Part shown: positions 16,277-25,065 of the stretch, piece after piece
How the letters are laid out: every line of letters begins with the position of its first letter
Numbering within the stretch: position 1 is the stretch's first letter
DNA from: Desulfofundulus australicus DSM 11792
Lineage (GTDB): Bacteria > Bacillota > Desulfotomaculia > Desulfotomaculales > Desulfovirgulaceae
Assembly: GCF_900129285.1 (NCBI RefSeq)
Contig: NZ_FQUW01000030.1
Coordinates: 1 to 37,190, forward strand
Direction of reading: 5' to 3'
Length of the DNA: 37,190 nucleotides
The notes under the pieces: generated by a model
What the model was told of the DNA's origin: nothing
Seen by the model: only the letters and a program-made list of their open reading frames with translations
Databases searched by the model: none
Position numbers and translations under genes: made by a program

Positions 16277-16627
16277 ATGCAGGTCCGCCGTGGCGACATT
16301 TTCTACGCCGACCTCAGCCCGGTGGTGGGTTCGGAGCAGGGCGGTACCCGTCCCGTTTTGATCCTGCAAAATGATATTGGTAATCAATACAGTCCTACCA
16401 CCATAGTGGCGGCCATTACTTCACAGATTGCCAAGGCCAAGCTACCCACCCATGTGGAGATGCCCGCAAGTCCCGGTGGGCTGGAGAAGGATTCCGTCAT
16501 CCTGCTGGAGCAAATCCGGACCATTGACAAGAGCCGCCTGCTGGAGAAAGTTACCTCCTTAAATCGCGAGACCATGCAGAAAGTGAATCATGCCGTGGAA
16601 ATCAGCCTGGGATTGGTGGACATCTAG
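16277..16627 (+). CDS. mazF: MazF/NdoA endoribonuclease toxin
   Basis: The 116-residue protein has the PemK/MazF fold: [31 protein letters not shown] at the N-terminus with the catalytic Arg of GGTRP and the Thr of ITSQI. It cuts single-stranded mRNA at short motifs and stops growth until neutralised. Length and sequence match the chromosomal EndoA/NdoA proteins of Bacillus and clostridia, normally core genes next to alr. The alr gene is not seen here. A terminator follows the stop. Confidence 0.93.
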   Translation: MQVRRGDIFYADLSPVVGSEQGGTRPVLILQNDIGNQYSPTTIVAAITSQIAKAKLPTHVEMPASPGGLEKDSVILLEQIRTIDKSRLLEKVTSLNRETMQKVNHAVEISLGLVDI

Positions 16628-16628
16628 A

Positions 16629-16656
16629 GCGCCTGCAGCAGGGTGCTTTTTCTTTT
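16629..16656 (+). terminator. Terminator after mazF
   Basis: GCGCCTG and CAGGGTGC pair around a CAG loop with one bulge, followed by TTTTTCTTTT. It lies two bases past the mazF stop. Confidence 0.7.
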
Positions 16657-16679
16657 GCTGGAGCGGGGGTGCTTTAAAA

Positions 16680-17399
16680 ATGCTTCCGGTGATCGGTATT
16701 ATCCCGGCCTGGAATGAGGAAAAAGGGCAGTTTTTTGTAAGCCGCTATTACACGGCGGCAGTGGAAGCGGCCGGGGGAGTTCCTGTGTTGCTGTCCTATA
16801 TAGCGGGAGAGCCGGGCTTGCTGGCGCAGCTCAGGCTTTTAGACGGGCTGGTTCTTTCCGGCGGCGGCGACGTGGATCCCGTTTATTTCGGTGAAGAGCC
16901 CCTTCCAGGTTGCGGGGAGATAAGCCCGGAACGGGATAAATTTGAGCTCGAACTGGCCCGGCGGGCGTTATCCCGGGGCCTGCCCGTCCTGGGCATTTGC
17001 CGCGGGATCCAGGTGATGAACATCGCCGCCGGCGGTGATATTTATCAGGATATTTTGACCCAGGTGCCGGGATGTTTAAAGCACCAGCAGAAAGCGCCCC
17101 GCTGGAGCCCCACCCACGAAGTAATCATCGAGGAGAATACCCGCCTGGCCGGCATATTTAAGGCGGGGGCTCTGCGGGTGAACAGTTTTCATCACCAGGC
17201 GGTGCGCCGGCCCGCACCGGGATTTGTTGTTTCCGCCCGGTCCCGGGATGGGATTATCGAGGCGCTGGAAAGCTCCGGCCGGGGGTTCGCCCTGGGAGTA
17301 CAGTGGCACCCGGAAACCATGTGGGAGCGGGATGAACGCTTTTTAAACCTTTTTAAAGCCCTGGTGGATGCCGGCCGGGAATATGGAAAAAATAAATAA
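16680..17399 (+). CDS. Gamma-glutamyl hydrolase-like peptidase C26 (PuuD-type)
   Basis: The 239-residue protein belongs to class I glutamine-amidotransferase-like hydrolases. The nucleophile is the Cys of GICRGIQVMNIAAGG (about residue 106), the His and Glu are in VQWHPE, and the oxyanion segment is LSGGGDVDP. Relatives hydrolyse gamma-glutamyl amides such as gamma-glutamyl-GABA; the true substrate here is not known. The ATG at 16680 follows GGGGGTG; a longer open frame back to 16590 overlaps mazF and is rejected. The next gene starts just downstream and may share the transcript. If the degenerate glutamine synthetase makes a gamma-glutamyl amide, this enzyme could degrade it, but that link is speculation. 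Confidence 0.85.
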   Translation: MLPVIGIIPAWNEEKGQFFVSRYYTAAVEAAGGVPVLLSYIAGEPGLLAQLRLLDGLVLSGGGDVDPVYFGEEPLPGCGEISPERDKFELELARRALSRGLPVLGICRGIQVMNIAAGGDIYQDILTQVPGCLKHQQKAPRWSPTHEVIIEENTRLAGIFKAGALRVNSFHHQAVRRPAPGFVVSARSRDGIIEALESSGRGFALGVQWHPETMWERDERFLNLFKALVDAGREYGKNK

Positions 17400-17418
17400 A
17401 AAGGAGATGCTGGGTTGG

Positions 17419-18582
17419 ATGCTGGCCTTAACCGGAGGAACGGTAATTACCATGACCGGTCAAATTTATGAGCCGGGAATGGTACTGGTGGAGGAGGGCA
17501 AAATTGTCGCCGCAGGGCCCCTGGACAGGATCCCGGCAGGGGTTGAAGTGGACGACGTCACCGGATACCTGGTCATGCCGGGCTTTATTGATGCCCACTG
17601 TCATGTGGGAGTGGCTGAGGAAATTTACCGGGAAGAGGGGGACGATACCAATGAGTATACCGATCCCGTTACCCCTCACCTGCGGGCCATCGACGCCGTT
17701 AACCCTGCGGATCTGGGCTTTGAAGATGCCCGGTCCGGGGGAGTGACCACCGTGGCCACCGGTCCCGGCAGCGCCAACATCCTGGGGGGAGAAATGGCAG
17801 CCCTGAAAACCGCCGGCCAGGTAGTCGACCGGATGGTGGTCCGGGCGCCAGTGGGCCTGAAAGCGGCCCTTGGCGAAAACCCCAAGCGCACTTATGCCCG
17901 CGAGAAGAAAATGCCCGCCACCCGTATGGCTTCGGCGGCTCTTTTAAGGGAGGCCCTGGCTAAAGCCAGGGATTACCAGCGCAAGCTGGAAGCGGCGGCA
18001 GCCGGCCGGGGCGAGCATCCCGGCCGGGATCTGAAGATGGAAGCCCTGCTGCCGGTTCTGCGGCGGGAAATTCCCCTGCGGGTACACGCCCACCGGGCTG
18101 ACGACATCATGACCGCCCTGCGCATAGCCCGGGAATTTGATCTACTGCTGGTGGTGGAACACTGCACCGAGGGTTACCTGGTGGCCCGGGAGCTGGCCGC
18201 TTACGGGGCCATGGCCGTGGTGGGGCCGGTGATAACCAACCGGGCCAAGGTGGAGCTGAAGGGTATTTCCCTGGAGACCCCCCGGATTCTGGCCGAGGCC
18301 GGGGTTACCTTTGCCATTATGACCGATCACCCGGTGGTGCCCATTCAGTACCTGGCGTTGTCCGCCGCCCTGACCCTCAGGGGCGGGCTGTCCGAAGAAA
18401 GAGCCCTGCGGGCCATTACGCTGGATGCAGCCAGGATCCTGGGCCTGGAAAGCCGGCTGGGCAGCCTGGAGCCGGGTAAGGACGCCGATATAGTGGTGTT
18501 AAGCGGCCATCCCTTTGATCCCCGTACCCGGGTAGTCAAAACTTACATTGAAGGGCGCCTGGTTTATCTACCCCGGCCATGA
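17419..18582 (+). CDS. Metal-dependent amidohydrolase (imidazolonepropionase-like)
   Basis: This 387-residue protein has the amidohydrolase signature GFIDAHCHVG (metal-binding His), later His in VHAHRADD and VEHCTEG, and the catalytic Asp in MTDHPVVP, followed by the typical PGKDADIVVLSGHP end. The N-terminus has the beta-sandwich LTGGTVITMTGQIYEPG. The start at 17419 is 12 bases from AAGGAG; two upstream ATGs at 17407 and 17383 are poorly placed. It belongs to COG1228. The substrate, presumably a cyclic amide or amidine, is not known. It lies 19 bases after the C26 hydrolase gene and is likely in one operon. Confidence 0.8.
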   Translation: MLALTGGTVITMTGQIYEPGMVLVEEGKIVAAGPLDRIPAGVEVDDVTGYLVMPGFIDAHCHVGVAEEIYREEGDDTNEYTDPVTPHLRAIDAVNPADLGFEDARSGGVTTVATGPGSANILGGEMAALKTAGQVVDRMVVRAPVGLKAALGENPKRTYAREKKMPATRMASAALLREALAKARDYQRKLEAAAAGRGEHPGRDLKMEALLPVLRREIPLRVHAHRADDIMTALRIAREFDLLLVVEHCTEGYLVARELAAYGAMAVVGPVITNRAKVELKGISLETPRILAEAGVTFAIMTDHPVVPIQYLALSAALTLRGGLSEERALRAITLDAARILGLESRLGSLEPGKDADIVVLSGHPFDPRTRVVKTYIEGRLVYLPRP

Positions 18583-18748
18583 TGTTAACATTGAGCGTCA
18601 TTTCACAGGGTCAGGGTATTTAGGGATAAAATTATAAGTTAAGTTATTAAAAGTTGACACATTTTTAAAACAATTAAACAAATGCAAAATAAATGGGAAT
18701 GATATTCAAATCTTTCACATTGAAAATAAAAAAATTTTATTTTTCTTA

Positions 18749-18778
18749 GCAGGATCAGATAATTTCCCTGTCGAATAT
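18749..18778 (+). promoter_or_regulatory. Sigma-H-like promoter with overlapping Spo0A box
   Basis: GCAGGATCA (close to the sigma-H -35), 12 bp, then GTCGAATAT (matches the sigma-H -10 form RNNGAATWW). TGTCGAA at 18769-18775 is a perfect core of the Spo0A box. A sigma-A-like TATAAT follows at 18799-18804. The 18583-18840 stretch is otherwise AT-rich and without a gene. Confidence 0.55.
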
Positions 18779-18840
18779 TCATGACGGAAAGATTAAACTA
18801 TAATGTTAATTAGTGTCATATTATGTCGGAGGTGTAGGGA

Positions 18841-19248
18841 GTGAGAGGGGAGATTCTTGATGTTCTGATAGTTGACGATCAGCCCGGAGTACGTTACTTG
18901 CTGGAGATTCTCATTAAAGAATTCGGCCACCGGGTACACACTGCGGAAAACGGGCTGGTAGCCCTGGAGAGGGTACGCCAGATTCATCCGGATGTAATCT
19001 TTATGGATGTAAGAATGCCTTTAATGGACGGCCTGGAGACGCTGCGGCGGGTTAAAAAGATCACCTCCGACACCGTTGTTATTATCATGAGCGCTTATCT
19101 TTCCGATCATACCGTCGAGCAGGCCCTGAAGAATGGCGCTTATTGCTGCCTGACCAAGCCCTTTGATATAGAAAAGATCAAGGAGCTGATCCAGGCTCTT
19201 TCCTGGCAGCACCGGAAAAGGGACTGGAATCAGAGCTATGTAATTTAG
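18841..19248 (+). CDS. spo0F: Stand-alone receiver protein, Spo0F-like
   Basis: The 135-residue protein is a single receiver domain with intact chemistry: acidic pair in VLIVDDQ, phosphoacceptor Asp in IFMDVRMPLMDG, Ser in IIMSAY and Lys in TKPFDI. The strings VDDQ-G-R-LL, ANGL-type, IIM-AY and KPFDI match Spo0F of Bacillus, which carries phosphate from sporulation kinases to Spo0B/Spo0A. It has no output domain. The start is GTG after GGAGG. The sigma-H-like promoter and Spo0A box upstream fit a sporulation role. CheY-like proteins are the alternative, but no chemotaxis gene is nearby. Confidence 0.75.
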   Translation: MRGEILDVLIVDDQPGVRYLLEILIKEFGHRVHTAENGLVALERVRQIHPDVIFMDVRMPLMDGLETLRRVKKITSDTVVIIMSAYLSDHTVEQALKNGAYCCLTKPFDIEKIKELIQALSWQHRKRDWNQSYVI

Positions 19249-19357
19249 GTTCCAGGCCTGGTAATTTAAAATTTGCAACTTCAAAATATAAGCAGGAAAA
19301 AATTTTTTTTAAGCGAATAATTACATACAATATACAGGTAAATAAGGGCATTTTCAA

Positions 19358-19461
19358 CCCATGGGGGTGCCCGGCGGCATCAGCGGTTGCCGGGCTGAGA
19401 AAAGCGTTTAACGCTTTACCCTTTGAACCTGATCTGGGTCATACCAGCGTAGGGAAATGGG
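19358..19461 (+). promoter_or_regulatory. TPP riboswitch (THI element)
   Basis: The classical THI-box string is present: CTGAGA (19395-19400), then ACCCTTTGAACCTGATCTGG (from 19418) and the CAGCGTAGGGAA segment. P1 is formed by CCCAT (19358-19362) and ATGGG (19457-19461). Binding of thiamine pyrophosphate should favour the terminator downstream and lower expression of the thi genes. Confidence 0.95.
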
Positions 19462-19480
19462 TGAACGGTTAGCGTATTAC

Positions 19481-19513
19481 ACCCGTCTCCTGATCAGGTA
19501 GATGGGTTTTTTT
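19481..19513 (+). terminator. Riboswitch expression-platform terminator
   Basis: ACCCGTCT pairs with AGATGGGT (one G-U) around the self-complementary CCTGATCAGG, followed by TTTTTT. Its position just after the aptamer and before the thiD2-thiE start indicates transcriptional control. Confidence 0.88.
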
Positions 19514-19528
19514 ATGGGAGGGGTTTTT

Positions 19529-20590
19529 GTGGGGGATTTTTACCGGGTTCTGGACGCCAATTTTAACCGTGCCCGGGAAGGACTGCGGGTGGTGGAGGAA
19601 GTAGCCCGCTTTATTCTGGATGATCCGCAAATAACCATGCGCATTAGAAAAATACGGCACCGTCTGGGCCTGCTGCAGGAGAAGCTTACCGGGCAGGGGA
19701 TTGTTCTGGTCGAGGCCCGGGATGTTTGCAGGGACGTGGCTGCTCCCGCCCCTCCGGCAGCGGGAGAGGAAAAAATCAACCTTTTACAGCTAATTACGGC
19801 CAATTTCAAGCGGGTGCAGGAAGCCGTCCGGGTGCTGGAGGAGTATGTCCGTCTCCTGCCGTTCCCCGCCCCTTTTAAAGAAATACGCTATGAAGTGTAC
19901 GCGCTGGAACAGGAAATGGCCGGCCGCCTGGTGCGGCCGGATACGGGCAAAGTTCCCGGGAGGGTTGATTACAGCCTTTATGTGATCACGGGCGATAAAT
20001 TCAGCCGGGGAAGGCCGCTGGTGGAAGTGGTCCGGGCGGCCATTGAAGGCGGGGCCACGGTTATCCAGCTGCGGGAAAAAGATTTTACCGCCCGCCAGCT
20101 GGTCGATGCCGGGCACCAGCTGCGCCGCCTGACCCGGGAAAAGGGAGTAACCTTTATCGTCAACGACCGGGTGGATATAGCCCTGGCGGTGGAGGCCGAT
20201 GGTGTCCACCTGGGTCAGGACGACCTGCCCGTGGGTATGGCCCGGAAAATCCTTGGCCCCGGCAAAATTATCGGTGTTTCCACCCACAGTATAGAGCAGG
20301 CCCTGGAAGCCCAGCGGCAGGGGGCGGACTATATCGGTGTGGGACCCGTCTTTGAAACCCGGACCAAGGATGATGTTCAGGCTCCGGTGGGTGTGGACCT
20401 GGTGCGGCAGGTGGCTTCCGTGGTCAGCATTCCCAAAGTGGCCATCGGGGGCATCAAGGCGTACAATGTGGAAGAGGTGATTGCCGCCGGGGCTGACGGA
20501 GCGGCAGTGATCACGGCAGTGGTGGCGGCAGAAGATATATCCGGCGCTGCCCGCGAACTGCGTTCCCGGATTGACAGGACAAGGAGGTAA
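19529..20590 (+). CDS. thiE: ThiD2-ThiE fusion, HMP-P kinase domain and thiamine-phosphate synthase
   Basis: The first 140 residues ([20 protein letters not shown] onward) form a ThiD2 domain, thought to replace ThiD in phosphorylating hydroxymethylpyrimidine phosphate. The remaining residues from about 150 are ThiE, which joins pyrimidine pyrophosphate with thiazole phosphate: [37 protein letters not shown] and AIGGI are its usual motifs. The start is taken as GTG at 19529, five bases from GGGAGGGG; the ATGs at 19502 and 19514 lie in or beside the terminator U-tract. It is followed by thiC five bases later. The domain pairing fits the absence of a separate thiD here. Confidence 0.88.
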   Translation: MGDFYRVLDANFNRAREGLRVVEEVARFILDDPQITMRIRKIRHRLGLLQEKLTGQGIVLVEARDVCRDVAAPAPPAAGEEKINLLQLITANFKRVQEAVRVLEEYVRLLPFPAPFKEIRYEVYALEQEMAGRLVRPDTGKVPGRVDYSLYVITGDKFSRGRPLVEVVRAAIEGGATVIQLREKDFTARQLVDAGHQLRRLTREKGVTFIVNDRVDIALAVEADGVHLGQDDLPVGMARKILGPGKIIGVSTHSIEQALEAQRQGADYIGVGPVFETRTKDDVQAPVGVDLVRQVASVVSIPKVAIGGIKAYNVEEVIAAGADGAAVITAVVAAEDISGAARELRSRIDRTRR

Positions 20591-20595
20591 TAAAC

Positions 20596-21897
20596 ATGAC
20601 CCAGCTTTTAGCAGCCCGGAGAGGAGAAATAACGGCGGCCATGCGCCGGGTAGCGGAAAAGGAAAAATTACCGGTGGAGGAAATTTTAAAGAAGGTGGCG
20701 GCCGGGACAGTGGTCATACCGGCCAACAGGAACCATGGCAATCTGGACCCCTGCGGCATTGGTGAGGGCCTGCGGACGAAAATAAACGCCAACCTGGGAA
20801 CATCCACCGCCTTTCCCGATATTGAAGGTGAGCTGACCAAACTGGAAGCCGCCTTAAAAGCCGGGGCCGACGCGGTGATGGACCTGTCCACGGGTGGAGA
20901 CCTGGATGGCTGCCGCCGGGCAGTTATTGCAAGGAGCCCTGTACCGGTGGGTACCGTGCCCATTTACCAGGCGGCCGTGGAAGCCCGGGAAAAGCGGGGC
21001 GGTATTGTCAGAATGACCGCCGACGACCTCTTTGCCGTTATTGAAAAGCAGGCTGCCGACGGGGTGGACTTTATCACTGTCCACTGCGGGCTTACCCTGG
21101 AAGCCATTGGCCGCCTGCAAAGGCAGGGGCGCGTCACCGATATTGTCAGCCGGGGCGGTTCCTTCCTGGCCGGGTGGATGCTGCACAACGGCCGGGAAAA
21201 CCCCCTGTACGAGCATTTTGACCGCCTGCTGGAGATATGCCTGCGTTACGACGTTACCCTGAGTCTGGGGGATGGCCTGCGGCCCGGGTGCCTGGCCGAT
21301 GCCACCGACCGGGCCCAGATTCAGGAGTTGATTGTGCTGGGTGAACTGGTGGACCGGGCGCGGGCGGCGGGTGTCCAGGCCATGGTGGAAGGACCCGGAC
21401 ACGTTCCCCTGGACCAGGTGGCGGCCAACGTGCAGGTACAGAAAACGTTGTGCAAGGGGGCTCCTTTTTACGTCCTGGGTCCCCTGGTTACCGATGTGGC
21501 ACCCGGCTACGACCATATTACCGCTGCCATTGGGGGAGCGGTGGCTGCCATGGCCGGGGCGGACTTCCTGTGCTATGTAACTCCTTCCGAACACCTGGGG
21601 CTGCCCACTTTGGAAGACGTGAAGGAGGGTGTGGTCGCCTCCCGCATTGCTGCCCACGCGGCGGACCTGGTCAAGGGGGTGCCGGGAGCCCGGGAATGGG
21701 ATCTGGCCATGGCCCGGGCCCGCAAGGCGCTGGACTGGAAGGCGCAGATCAACCTGGCCATTGACCCGGAAAAGGCCCGCCGGTATCGCGAGAAACGCAA
21801 TCCAGCCGGGACCAGGGCCTGCACCATGTGCGGCGAGTTCTGCGCCATGGAGATTGTGGCCAGGTACCTGGGTGCGGAGAAAGTGGAGGAATGCTAA
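20596..21897 (+). CDS. thiC: Phosphomethylpyrimidine synthase
   Basis: The 433-residue ThiC turns aminoimidazole ribotide into the pyrimidine of thiamine by radical SAM chemistry. The C-terminal CTMCGEFC (CxxCxxxxC) is the unusual cluster motif of this family. [31 protein letters not shown] and [10 protein letters not shown] are typical inner motifs. The length matches the short form without the N-terminal extension of enterobacteria. The gene lies in the TPP-riboswitch operon, with ACAAGGAGG before the ATG. Confidence 0.97.
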   Translation: MTQLLAARRGEITAAMRRVAEKEKLPVEEILKKVAAGTVVIPANRNHGNLDPCGIGEGLRTKINANLGTSTAFPDIEGELTKLEAALKAGADAVMDLSTGGDLDGCRRAVIARSPVPVGTVPIYQAAVEAREKRGGIVRMTADDLFAVIEKQAADGVDFITVHCGLTLEAIGRLQRQGRVTDIVSRGGSFLAGWMLHNGRENPLYEHFDRLLEICLRYDVTLSLGDGLRPGCLADATDRAQIQELIVLGELVDRARAAGVQAMVEGPGHVPLDQVAANVQVQKTLCKGAPFYVLGPLVTDVAPGYDHITAAIGGAVAAMAGADFLCYVTPSEHLGLPTLEDVKEGVVASRIAAHAADLVKGVPGAREWDLAMARARKALDWKAQINLAIDPEKARRYREKRNPAGTRACTMCGEFCAMEIVARYLGAEKVEEC

Positions 21898-21918
21898 AAA
21901 GGCCCGGTTGCGGGTGAA

Positions 21919-21944
21919 GGGACGGATGAACGCCGTCCCTTTTG
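21919..21944 (+). terminator. Terminator after thiC
   Basis: GGGACGG pairs perfectly with CCGTCCC around a 7-nt loop and is followed by TTTT. The short U-tract would allow some read-through into thiL. Confidence 0.65.
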
Positions 21945-22022
21945 ATGATTATATTAAGATACGGCACAAAACTTTCGGGATGGTGCTTGGGTCATACCCG
22001 GCTGTATCAGGGGAGTGATTGA

Positions 22023-23033
22023 TTGTTGAAACTCGGGGAACTGGGCGAATTTGCCCTTATTGATCGCCTTTCCCGGGACCTGGTCCACCGGCCGGAAGAG
22101 GTGGTGCGGGGCATTGGGGATGATGCGGCGGTGCTGGACTTCGATGGCCCGCGGTGGCTGTTGTTCACCACCGATATGCTGGTGGAGGGAGTCCATTTTT
22201 CGCTGGATTATGCCTCCCCCGTCCAGGTTGGGATTAAGGCTGTGGCGGTTAATGTGAGCGATATTGCCGCCATGGGCGGCTGGCCCGCCCATGGCGTGGT
22301 TTCCCTGGGCCTCCCCCCGCGCCTGTCCGTGGAGGAGGTGGAGGAACTATACCGGGGCATCAGGCGGGCAGCGAAGGAATATGATTTGAACATCGTCGGC
22401 GGGGATACGGTGCTCAGCCCGGAGCGGCTGGTAATCAACGTGGCCCTGCTGGGCTTTGTGGAAAAGGGCCGGGCGGTATACCGCAGCGGGGCCAGGGTGG
22501 GGGACCTGATCTGCGTCACCGGCAGCCTGGGCAAATCGGCCGCCGGGCTGTACCTGTGCCAGCACCCGGAGGCCGGGGCGGGCCCGGGGGTGGCGGCTTA
22601 CCTCAAGCGGGCCCACCTGGAGCCCCGGGCAAAACTGCGCAGCGGGCGGATTTTATCCGCGGCGGGGGTAACGGCCATGGATGACGTCAGCGACGGCCTG
22701 GCTGCCGAACTGCGGGAGATCTGCCGGGCCAGCGGGGTGGGGTGCCGGGTGCGGGCGGCGGATATTCCCGTGGACTACCGGGTGAGGGAAGTGGCTGCCC
22801 TGGCGGGCCGGGATCCCCTGGACTGGGCTTTTTCCGGGGGTGAGGATTTTGAGCTGGTTTTCACCATTCCGCCGGAACGGGTTGCCCTGGTGGAGGAAAG
22901 GCTTGCCGCGGCCGGCGAGGAATGCCGTTGTATCGGAGAGGTTATCCCGGCGGAAAAGGGAATGGTGCTGGAATTGCCCGGCGGTCGTTGCGTCCCCCTG
23001 GAGGCCCGCGGCTACGATCACTTTGCCCCTTAA
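22023..23033 (+). CDS. thiL: Thiamine-monophosphate kinase
   Basis: A 336-residue AIR-synthase-fold kinase that makes thiamine diphosphate. GIGDDAAVLD, TTDMLVEGVHF, NVSDIAAMGG, GGDTVLS and AMDDVSDGLA are the usual ATP, metal and substrate motifs; GGEDFELVFT closes the site. Two adjacent TTG codons (22023, 22026) are possible starts, with GGGGAGTGA upstream. It follows thiC across a modest terminator and so may be read from the same riboswitch-controlled transcript. Confidence 0.93.
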   Translation: MLKLGELGEFALIDRLSRDLVHRPEEVVRGIGDDAAVLDFDGPRWLLFTTDMLVEGVHFSLDYASPVQVGIKAVAVNVSDIAAMGGWPAHGVVSLGLPPRLSVEEVEELYRGIRRAAKEYDLNIVGGDTVLSPERLVINVALLGFVEKGRAVYRSGARVGDLICVTGSLGKSAAGLYLCQHPEAGAGPGVAAYLKRAHLEPRAKLRSGRILSAAGVTAMDDVSDGLAAELREICRASGVGCRVRAADIPVDYRVREVAALAGRDPLDWAFSGGEDFELVFTIPPERVALVEERLAAAGEECRCIGEVIPAEKGMVLELPGGRCVPLEARGYDHFAP

Positions 23034-23056
23034 CCCTTTATGGCTTACAAAGAGTT

Positions 23057-23084
23057 TTGCTCCGGCCTGTCTATGGGTTATAAT
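23057..23084 (+). promoter_or_regulatory. Probable promoter of tsaE-tsaB-rimI
   Basis: TTGCTC, 16 bp, then TATAAT, about 50 bases before tsaE. Confidence 0.45.
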
Positions 23085-23133
23085 ACTGGCAGGCTTTTCT
23101 GTTCCGGTATAGAATTAAAAAACAGGTGGTTTC

Positions 23134-23616
23134 ATGGCTCTGGTATGGCAGACCCGTTCCGCCGGGGAAACGGAAGAACTGGGCCGTCTCCTGGCCTCCC
23201 TTTTACAACCGGGGGACGTCCTTTGCCTGCACGGGGAGCTGGGTGCGGGTAAAACGGTGCTGGCCCGGGGCATTGCCCGGGGGCTGGGAGTTGCCGGGCC
23301 GGTAACCAGCCCCACGTTTACTTTAATTAACGAATACTCCGGCCGCCTGCCCCTTTATCATATGGACGTTTACCGCCTGGAAGGGCCGGGGGATATGGCT
23401 GACCTGGGTTACGAGGACTATTTCTACGGGTCCGGCGTGACCCTGGTTGAATGGGCGGGGCGGGTGAAGGAGATTTTACCTTCTGAAAGGCTGGATATCT
23501 ACCTTGAGGGCTCTCTCCAGGATCCCGAGCTGCGCAGGATTTTGTTTGCCCCCCGGGGGGAGCGCTATGAAGAACTGGTGAAGGAGTTGAGCACCCTTGT
23601 TCGTGCTCGGCATTGA
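23134..23616 (+). CDS. tsaE: tRNA t6A biosynthesis ATPase TsaE
   Basis: The 160-residue protein has the Walker A motif GELGAGKT at about residue 35 and the family string SPTFTLINEY, with HMDVYRLEG and LVEWAGRV further on. TsaE is needed with TsaB, TsaC and TsaD for threonylcarbamoyladenosine at A37 of tRNAs reading ANN codons. It overlaps tsaB by 20 bases, the common arrangement in Firmicutes. Confidence 0.95.
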   Translation: MALVWQTRSAGETEELGRLLASLLQPGDVLCLHGELGAGKTVLARGIARGLGVAGPVTSPTFTLINEYSGRLPLYHMDVYRLEGPGDMADLGYEDYFYGSGVTLVEWAGRVKEILPSERLDIYLEGSLQDPELRRILFAPRGERYEELVKELSTLVRARH

Positions 23617-24301
23617 AGCTGCAACCCCGGTGGCTGCAGTGGCGGTGGTCCGGGGGGAAAAGGTGCTGGCCGAACGGATGGTCAACAACCAGCGTACCCA
23701 TTCGGTGAACCTGTTGCCCATGATAAAAGCCGTAATGGAGGATGCAGGGGTTACCCGTCAAGACCTGGGGGGTATAGCCGTTTCCTCGGGTCCCGGGTCC
23801 TTTACCGGCCTGCGCATAGGCATGGCCACGGCCAAAACGCTGGCCCAGGTCTGGGGGCTGCCCATCGTGGGTATCAGCACCCTGGAGGCCCTGGCCTATC
23901 CTTTAACGGGCCAGGAGGGGCTGATCTGCCCCATTCTCAACGCCCGCAGGGACGAGGTTTACGCGGCGGTATACCGGACGGTCGCAGGGAAGCTGGAGCG
24001 GCTGGAGGGCCCCATGGCCATCCGCCCGGAGGAACTCGCCCGGCGCCTGGAATCCCGGGATCTGCCCGTTACTTTGCTGGGCGACGGCGTTCCCGTTTAC
24101 GGTGAATTCTTCTTAAAACAGCTTGGTGGCCGGGTTTTGCTGGCCCCGGGCAGCGCTTCCTGGCCCAGGGGGGCACCGGTGGCCGAGCTGGGTTACCGGC
24201 GGCTGGTGGCCGGTGAGGGTATGGATCCCCTTAAACTCTTGCCCGATTATATCCGGTTATCCGAAGCAGAAGTAAAATGGCTGCAAAAACAAAAAGGGTA
24301 A
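23597..24301 (+). CDS. tsaB: tRNA t6A biosynthesis protein TsaB
   Basis: 234 residues of the ASKHA fold. LGIEAAT at the N-terminus and SSGPGSFTGLRIGMATAKTLA are the TsaB hallmarks. It is a non-catalytic partner that holds TsaD and TsaE. The start is TTG, ten bases from AAGGAG, inside the end of tsaE. The matching tsaD is not in the window, though it is often the next gene after rimI. Confidence 0.94.
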   Translation: MFVLGIEAATPVAAVAVVRGEKVLAERMVNNQRTHSVNLLPMIKAVMEDAGVTRQDLGGIAVSSGPGSFTGLRIGMATAKTLAQVWGLPIVGISTLEALAYPLTGQEGLICPILNARRDEVYAAVYRTVAGKLERLEGPMAIRPEELARRLESRDLPVTLLGDGVPVYGEFFLKQLGGRVLLAPGSASWPRGAPVAELGYRRLVAGEGMDPLKLLPDYIRLSEAEVKWLQKQKG

Positions 24302-24305
24302 GCCG

Positions 24306-24782
24306 GTGTTTCCTATGGAACTGACTTTTACCGAAATGTCCTGTGAGCATTTGGATGAAGTTATGGCCATCGAGCAGGCCTCTTTCCCCACCCCGTGGTC
24401 CCGCCATGCCTTTACCCATGAGCTGCTGCAAAATGAGTTTGCCGTATATATTGTGGTCCTGGCGGGGCAGAAGGTGATCGGTTATGCCGGCATGTGGCTG
24501 ATCCTGGATGAGGCTCACGTAACCAATGTGGCCGTACATCCCGACTACCGCCGGCGGCAGGTCGGGCGCAGGCTGATGCAGGAACTCATGCGCCGGGCGG
24601 TTATGCTGGGAGCCAGCCGCATGACCCTCGAGGTGCGGACCTCCAACCAGGTGGCCAGGCGCCTTTATGCCTCGCTGGGTTTCGTGGAGCGGGGACGGCG
24701 CCGGGGTTATTATACCGATACCAACGAGGATGCGGTAATTATGTGGAAGGACCCCCTTGATGGATTCTGGAGCGGGAGGTGA
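24306..24782 (+). CDS. rimI: Ribosomal protein S18-alanine N-acetyltransferase
   Basis: 158-residue GNAT acetyltransferase with the acetyl-CoA loop RRRQVGRRLMQEL and the NQVARRLYASLGFVERGRRRGYY stretch common to RimI. The start is GTG at 24306, with an inner ATG at 24315 as the alternative. It follows tsaB by four bases. The tsaE-tsaB-rimI order is widely conserved, which supports the call over other GNAT enzymes. Confidence 0.9.
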   Translation: MFPMELTFTEMSCEHLDEVMAIEQASFPTPWSRHAFTHELLQNEFAVYIVVLAGQKVIGYAGMWLILDEAHVTNVAVHPDYRRRQVGRRLMQELMRRAVMLGASRMTLEVRTSNQVARRLYASLGFVERGRRRGYYTDTNEDAVIMWKDPLDGFWSGR

Positions 24783-24788
24783 GCAGGT

Positions 24789-24935
24789 ATGAACCCCGGT
24801 ATGCGTTTGGTAGTCCGCCTGGGCGGCCTTGTGCTGGCTGCGGTGGGGCTGCTGGCCAACCTCCCCGCAGGCTGGACCATCGGGCTGGTGGCGGCCGGGC
24901 TGGCCATCTTTTTGCTGGCCGGCGGTGGCGGGTGA
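24789..24935 (+). CDS. Small two-helix membrane protein, DUF2892/YgaP-like
   Basis: A 48-residue open frame with ATG after GGAGGTGAGCAGG. It begins MNPGMRLVVRLGG and holds two hydrophobic helices (about residues 9-24 and 29-44) separated by NLPAGW. The N-x-G-x-R-x-x-R-x-x-G opening and length resemble the DUF2892 inner-membrane family, often tied to rhodanese and sulfur genes. It lies between rimI and the sulfur operon. The codon use matches neighbouring genes. The function is unknown. Confidence 0.6.
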   Translation: MNPGMRLVVRLGGLVLAAVGLLANLPAGWTIGLVAAGLAIFLLAGGGG

Positions 24936-25024
24936 GGTTGTTAAGATGCGGCAGGTTGGTAACCTGCGGGAAAGATGCCGGCCCCATGGGTAAAAGTGCC
25001 GGCGGTAATTGTTAAAAAAAGATC

Positions 25025-25053
25025 TTGACAATCCCCGGAAAGGGGTGTTAATT
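25025..25053 (+). promoter_or_regulatory. Probable promoter of the TusA-Hdr-DsrE operon
   Basis: A perfect TTGACA with TTAATT 17 bp further on; a TATACT lies 6 bp later with too long a spacer. Transcription would start near 25060, directly before the operator-like sites. Confidence 0.5.
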
Positions 25054-25065
25054 TATACTCAATAG

